Assembly: GCA_004335835.1 (NCBI GenBank) | Contig: RWJK01001226.1 | Location: forward strand, 45,482 to 109,481 | DNA: 64,000 bases | Direction of reading: 5' to 3' | DNA from: Scenedesmus sp. ARA3 | Taxonomy: Eukaryota > Chlorophyta > Chlorophyceae > Sphaeropleales > Scenedesmaceae | Translations under genes and position numbers: made by a program | Notes under the pieces: model-generated | Seen by the model: only the letters and a program-made list of their open reading frames with translations | Databases searched by the model: none | Told to the model about the DNA's origin: nothing | Shown: one piece after another, positions 59,947 to 64,000 of the stretch | Numbering within the stretch: the stretch's first letter is position 1 | How the letters are laid out: every line of letters begins with the position of its first letter

Positions 59947-62900
59947 ATGTCGCAGCCCACACAGCCGATAGACGGCACAGAAGAGGGCCGCGCCATTGCA
60001 GCAGCAACACGCGCAGCAGCAAAGCGCAAGCACGATGAAGTAGTGCGGGAGCCCTCTCTGGCACCAATCAAAAAGAAGGCCAAGCAGCAGCCCACAGCCA
60101 CCAGCAGCCACCAGGTGGCAATCCCAGAAGGGTTTGACCCTGCCAGTCAAACGTTTGACCCAGCAGTGCATGGTGAGTAGCAGCAGCAAGAGCTTTCTAA
60201 TGCAAATGCCACACCAGTGTAAGCTAGTGGATGTTGGTGTGCTGAGCACTGAGCACTGAGCAGTGAGCCGCAGACGCTGTGAGTCGAATGTTTGACACAG
60301 CTGTGCACGCGAGCAGCAGCAGCAGCAGCAACAGCAGCACCAGTGTAAGCAAGTGGATGTTCGTGTGCTGGGCACTGAGTACAGAGCACAGCGCAGCAGA
60401 CGCTGTGAGTCAAATGTTTGACCCAGCTGTGCACGCGAGCAGCATCAGCAACAGCAACACCAGTGCAAACTAGTGGATGTGGGTGTGCTGAGCGCTGAGC
60501 ACTGAGCACAGAGCCAGAGACGCTGTGTGTCAAATGTTTGACACAGCTGCGCACGCGAGCAGCAGCAACAGCAACACCAGTGCAAACTAGTGGATGTTGG
60601 TGTGCTGTGCACGAAGCACTGAGCACAGAGCAGCAGACGCTGGAGTCAAATGTTTGACCCAGCTGTGCAAGCGAGCAGCAGCAGCAGCGCAACAGCAACA
60701 GCAGTGTAAGCAAGTGGATGTTGGTGTGCTGGGCACTGAACAAAGAGCAGCAGACAGTGGTCTTCTATGGTGGGCATATCCAGGACTTGCTGTTGCAGAG
60801 TCTACAGAGGTTGAATACAAAGAGCAACACCTGCAGGAGCTGTATCCATGCAGATGGGTGCCCTCTTGTTAGGCTTACTGCGTGTGTGCTCCCTGCCACG
60901 CAATGCCGGCTTGCAGGAACGCTGCAGGAGCCGTGTTATAACGGCCCTCCTGCAAAGACCTACCCCTTTGAGCTGGACTCTTTCCAGAAGACCTCAGTGG
61001 CATGCCTGGTGCGTGGGGGCTGTTGTGTATGGCTCACAAATGCATGCTGCAGCAGCAAAGCTGGGTTGAAGCTGCAGCAGCTACAGCAGTAGCGGTGTGT
61101 GGGGCCTGTTGTGCATGGCTCACAGCAGGCTTGCTGCGGCAGCAAAGCTGCGTTGAAGCGGCAGCAGCGGCAGCAGCGGCAGGCGCAGATGCTACGAGCA
61201 ACGTGGCGCTTTCAATTCACCTACATCTGCACATCAACGCATAGCAGCATGCAGGGATGTGGGGCGTTGACCAGTGTGTTGCTTCGTTTGCCCTACAACC
61301 GGTCAGAAGGTCATGAGTAACTGCAGGGCACCACACACATGCGTGATGGATCTGCATACATACCAGGATTCATGTGCTTGCAAACTTGCAGGAGCGGCGT
61401 GAGTCTGTGCTGGTTGCTGCCCACACCTCAGCCGGCAAGACAGTGGTGGCAGAGTATGCCATAGCCATGGCTTTCAGGGACAAGCAGCGCGTGGTGTACA
61501 CCAGCCCGCTGAAGGCGCTGAGCAACCAGAAGTTCAGGTGTGTTACACTGAATTTAAAATTTGAATTCAAATTTGTAACAGCAGTACAGCAGCTGTTTGG
61601 GCAGCTGTTGAGGATTAAAGGAGTGGCGCCATTTTGCACACGCCTGACGTGGTGCTAAGCTAGTGCATGCGCCACACCTCTACTGTGCCTGCGCGTCTAT
61701 TGTGCCTGCGCGTCTATGAACAGCCCCTCTGGCCTTCAGTCTGTTCTGATGTGTTGCTGCAGTACTGCACGGAGCTGTCTGACAAATTTTGCCGCTGCTG
61801 CTGGTGCTGCTGCTGCTGCTGCTGCAGGGAGCTGTCTGAGGAGTTTGGTGACGTGGGGCTGATGACTGGCGACGTGAGCATAAACCCCAACGCCAACTGC
61901 ATCGTGATGACGACAGAGATCCTGCGCAGCATGATCTACCGCGGCAGCGAGCTGCTGCGCGAGGTGGCCTGGGTAATCTTCGACGAGGTGCACTACATGC
62001 AGGTGCGTGCGGTCAACGCCGGTCAAACTTGAGTCAAACATCAGTCAAAGTAGAGTGAAAGATGATTGGTGTGCAGCATGATCTACTGCGGCAGCGAGCT
62101 GCTGCGCAGGTGGCCTGGGTCATCTTCGACGAGGTGCACTACATGCAGGTGCGGGTGGTCAATGCCGGTCAAACGTGAGTCAAACATGGGTCAAAGTAGA
62201 ATGAAAGATGACAAAATGTGCAGCGTGATTGACAGGGCAGAGAGCTGCTGTGCAAGGTGGCCTGGGTCATTTTCCACGAGGTGCACTGCATGCAGGTGCG
62301 GGCGGTCAACGCTGGTCAAACATGAGTAAAAGTAGCATAATTATGATTACATGTGCAGCATGATTGACAGGGGCAGCAAGCTGCTACGTGTGGTGGCCAT
62401 CTCTTTAACCAGGTGCGCTACACGCAGGTGCCGTCAATGCCGTCTAAACTTCAGCCAAACAAGCGTGTTAGGTGCTGATGCTGCCGCCTTCCTGCCTGCC
62501 TTCCTGCCTGTTTCTGTGCCTGTACTGATCAGGACCGCGAGCGTGGCGTGGTGTGGGAGGAGACCATAATCTTCCTGCAGGATGACGTCAAGATGGTGAG
62601 TCAGCGCTGAGCCATACTCTGCAGCTGCTGCTTCCTGCTGCCATCTTTTAGAAAATGCTGTGTGGGTCATGTGGTTGTTGCTGCAATGCCCCTTCTTGCA
62701 TAACTTTTGTTTCGCCTCCGACAAATCTTGATTGTTCTTCTGGTGCCATTGTTTCAAAGGCACTGCCATCCCGCCCTGCATGTGCTGTCAATTCACTGCA
62801 TCTATACCACTGGTGCCAGGACCAACATGCAATTCTCCTCCGTCATACCAATACACCGCTGCAGGTCTTCCTGTCTGCCACGCTGTCAAACGCAAAAGAG

Positions 62901-63893
62901 TTCAGCGCCTGGGTGGCGCACCTGCACGCCTCATGCCTTGCAAACCACTTGCAACCACTGCATCTGTTGACGTGCCGCAGGTCTTCCTGTCCGCCATGCT
63001 GTCAAATGCAAAAGAGAGTTCAGCGCCTGCGTGGCGCACTTGCATGCCTGATGTCTCGCACAAACAACATTCGCAACAACTGCGACTTCCCATGTGCCAC
63101 AGGTGTTCCTGTCTGCCACGCTGTCTAACGCACAAGAGTTCAGCGGCTGGGTGGCGCACTTGCACGCCTCAGGCCTTGCAAACCACTTGCAACCACTGCA
63201 GTTTCCCATGTGCTGCAGGTCTTCCTGTCCGCCACGCTGTCTAACGCAAAGGAGTTCAGCGGCTGGGTGGCGCACCTGCACAAGCAGCCCTGCCACGTGG
63301 TGTACACAGACTTCCGGCCCACGCCGCTGCACCACTTCGCGGTGCCGGTGGCGGGCCAGGGCATGTACAAGGTGCGGCAGCGGTCTTGTTTTCAACTTTT
63401 CTAAATCGCTTATCTCAATGCCTCACCACTTTGCGGTGCTGGTGGCCGGGCAGGGCATGTACAAGGTGAGCTTTGAGTTGGTGCAGTATAAATAATCTTC
63501 TTGGACGAGATGGTCAGCACTTGGCCCACGCCGCTGCACTACTTTGCGGTGCTGGGCGGGCCAGGGCATGTACAAGGTGCAGCAGCGGCGTTGTTCAGTA
63601 GTCATACATCCTGCTTTGCAACTGATGCATGTTCACATGCTAGATGAGAAGGGCGTTGAAATTGGAAAGAGCATGCACTGTTCATAGAGAGAGCAGGCTT
63701 CCATCTGAACGTTACTTTGTGCATGCTGCTCTGCTGTTGCCACTGCGTGTTCAGATCCTGGATGAGAAGGGCTTCAAGGAGGAGAACTTTAAAAAGATGC
63801 GCGCCGTGTTTGAAATCGAGGCGGAGGGAGGAGGCGCAGCCGCCGCAGCAGCAGATGACGCAGCAGCAGGAGGCGGCAGAGGCGGCCGTGGAG
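59947..63893 (+). CDS. MTR4: MTR4/HEN2-type Ski2-like RNA helicase, N-terminal part
   Basis: Seven exons join in phase: 59947-60172, 60917-61008, 61392-61537, 61828-62002, 62533-62595, 63219-63371 and 63755-63893. The gene then continues past the window (331 codons seen of about 1,000). MTR4 is the 3'-5' helicase that feeds RNA to the nuclear exosome. YPFELDSFQ is the pre-motif segment. [19 protein letters not shown] is Walker A/motif [14 protein letters not shown] is motif Ia. [13 protein letters not shown] and [12 protein letters not shown] precede DEVH (motif II; DEIH in many relatives). [13 protein letters not shown] is motif III, and [17 protein letters not shown] is characteristic of MTR4/Ski2. 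The N-terminus has KRKHDE and IKKKAK basic runs suiting a nuclear protein. Exon 7 ends in an Ala/Gly-rich, RGG-like insert. Introns 1, 3, 4, 5 and 6 carry exon echoes. Confidence 0.92.
60255..60720 (+). repeat. MTR4: four donor-type echoes of MTR4 exon 1
   Basis: The exon end GTCAAACGTTTGACCCAGCA (GTTT at 60153) recurs with GTTT at 60290, 60416, 60536 and 60652. Spacings are 137, 126, 120 and 116 bp. The true junction CATG|GTGAGTAGC has become CACGCGAGC or AAGCGAGC in the copies, so the donor GT is lost in all four. A GTGGATGTTGGTGTGCTG block follows each copy. Confidence 0.85.
61759..61795 (+). repeat. MTR4: degraded acceptor-type echo of MTR4 exon 4
   Basis: CTGCAG then CACGGAGCTGTCTGACAAATTT resembles exon 4 (CTGCAG|GGAGCTGTCTGAGGAGTTTG) about 64 bp upstream of it. 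It is short and could be partly chance. Confidence 0.5.
62070..62430 (+). repeat. MTR4: three donor-type echoes of MTR4 exon 4
   Basis: The exon end, coding [20 protein letters not shown] then VHYMQ (last base 62002), recurs with junctions at 62148, 62295 and 62427. Spacings are 146, 147 and 132 bp. All keep a GCAG|GTGC donor. The first has a one-base deletion in CGCGAGG, and the others are progressively degraded. The intron words GGTCAACGCCGGTCAAAC are repeated with them. Confidence 0.85.
62860..63190 (+). repeat. MTR4: three acceptor-type echoes of MTR4 exon 6
   Basis: CAG|GTCTTCCTGTCCGCCACGCT and about 45 further bases, coding [20 protein letters not shown] (base 1 at 63219), recur with base 1 at 62865, 62981 and 63103. 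Spacings are 116, 122 and 116 bp. The first and third copies stay in frame with mostly silent differences from the exon. The second has a two-base insertion. All keep AG|GT. Confidence 0.9.
63419..63590 (+). repeat. MTR4: two donor-type echoes of MTR4 exon 6
   Basis: The exon 6 end, coding [22 protein letters not shown] (last base 63371), recurs with junctions at 63464 and 63575, 93 and 111 bp apart. Both keep TACAAG|GTGAG or TACAAG|GTGCA. Confidence 0.85.
63625..63680 (+). repeat. MTR4: acceptor-type echo of MTR4 exon 7
   Basis: GTTCAC-ATGCTAGATGAGAAGGGC copies GTTCAG|ATCCTGGATGAGAAGGGC, 118 bp upstream of the true exon 7. The acceptor AG is now AC and the copy has a TAG, so it is dead. Confidence 0.75.
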
Positions 63894-64000
63894 GTGAGAA
63901 GTGTATAGAGGTGTATGTTTATACTTTCGCCTTGCTGCATCAGAATGAATTGTTACATTTGGGAAACGGGGCTCGCCAACCCAAACCCGAGCCCCCCTCA

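Noticed and set aside
1..64000. Transposons or retroelements as the source of the repeats
   Set aside because: No transposase, reverse transcriptase, terminal inverted repeats or LTRs were recognised. The repeated units are local exon fragments, not dispersed elements.
1..64000. TGTAA about 1 kb after many stops as a consistent 3' UTR length
   Set aside because: A pentamer is expected about every 1,024 bases, so the apparent regularity may be chance. Only the close ones (9704, 35678, 47193) are mentioned as possible signals.

Overview
The window looks like nuclear DNA of a green alga (Chlorophyta). The grounds are: spliced genes with GT-AG introns of roughly 80-900 bp; plastid-type N-terminal extensions; a complete chlorophyll-pathway geranylgeranyl reductase; TGTAA pentamers, the usual green-algal poly(A) signal, after some stops; and very heavy CAG/CTG triplet-repeat content giving poly-Gln and poly-Ala tracts. 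Genus and order cannot be read from the sequence. One 83-N assembly gap lies inside a CAG/CGG repeat.

Layout: 1-424 (+) is the 3' end of an unidentified gene. 4644-8291 (-) is a 1,215-residue Gln/Ala-rich putative regulator. 9808-13881 (-) is a plastid CPBP (CAAX-type) intramembrane protease in six exons. 14224-17700 is poorly resolved, with one plus-strand membrane-anchored N-terminus. 18251-20415 (+) is a ParB-like (ParBc_2 type) protein. 21771-29337 (+) is a giant 2,363-residue bZIP factor. 31447-33159 (-) is an intronless Golgi-type sulfotransferase. 33698-35499 (+) is an unknown two-exon protein. 36727-43627 (-) is a nine-exon TauE/SafE-family anion exporter with a very large central loop. 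44633-46827 (+) is a Nudix hydrolase. 47369-51420 (+) is geranylgeranyl reductase (CHLP) in nine exons. 53621-54919 (+) is a Gln/Ala-rich nuclear-type protein. 56338-56919 (+) is a small secreted Cys-rich protein. 59947 to the window end (+) is the N-terminal part of an MTR4/HEN2-type RNA helicase. The genes are unrelated housekeeping and accessory genes, not an operon or pathway cluster. Exon models were checked by codon phase at every junction; CHLP (508 aa), TauE (792 aa) and CPBP (374 aa) close exactly in frame.

The most striking feature is structural. In all seven genes with several mapped introns (CPBP, ParB-like, bZIP, TauE, Nudix, CHLP, MTR4), and in the fragment at the left edge, short pieces of exon that span a splice junction, a stop codon or, once, an exon interior are repeated in tandem inside the adjoining intron or 3' UTR. 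I call these exon echoes. Copies of a 5' splice junction lie downstream of the real exon, copies of a 3' splice junction lie upstream, and copies of a gene's end follow its stop codon. Measured spacings cluster near 93-170 bp (mostly 105-130) and 211-262 bp, as monomer and dimer of a common unit, across unrelated genes. Some echoes carry stops, frameshifts or lost splice sites. Two (bZIP and TauE exon 6) differ from the true exon only at silent positions. Many acceptors are CAG|GT, often preceded by (CTG)n, which fits models in which tandem duplication of AGGT-containing sequence makes or enlarges introns.
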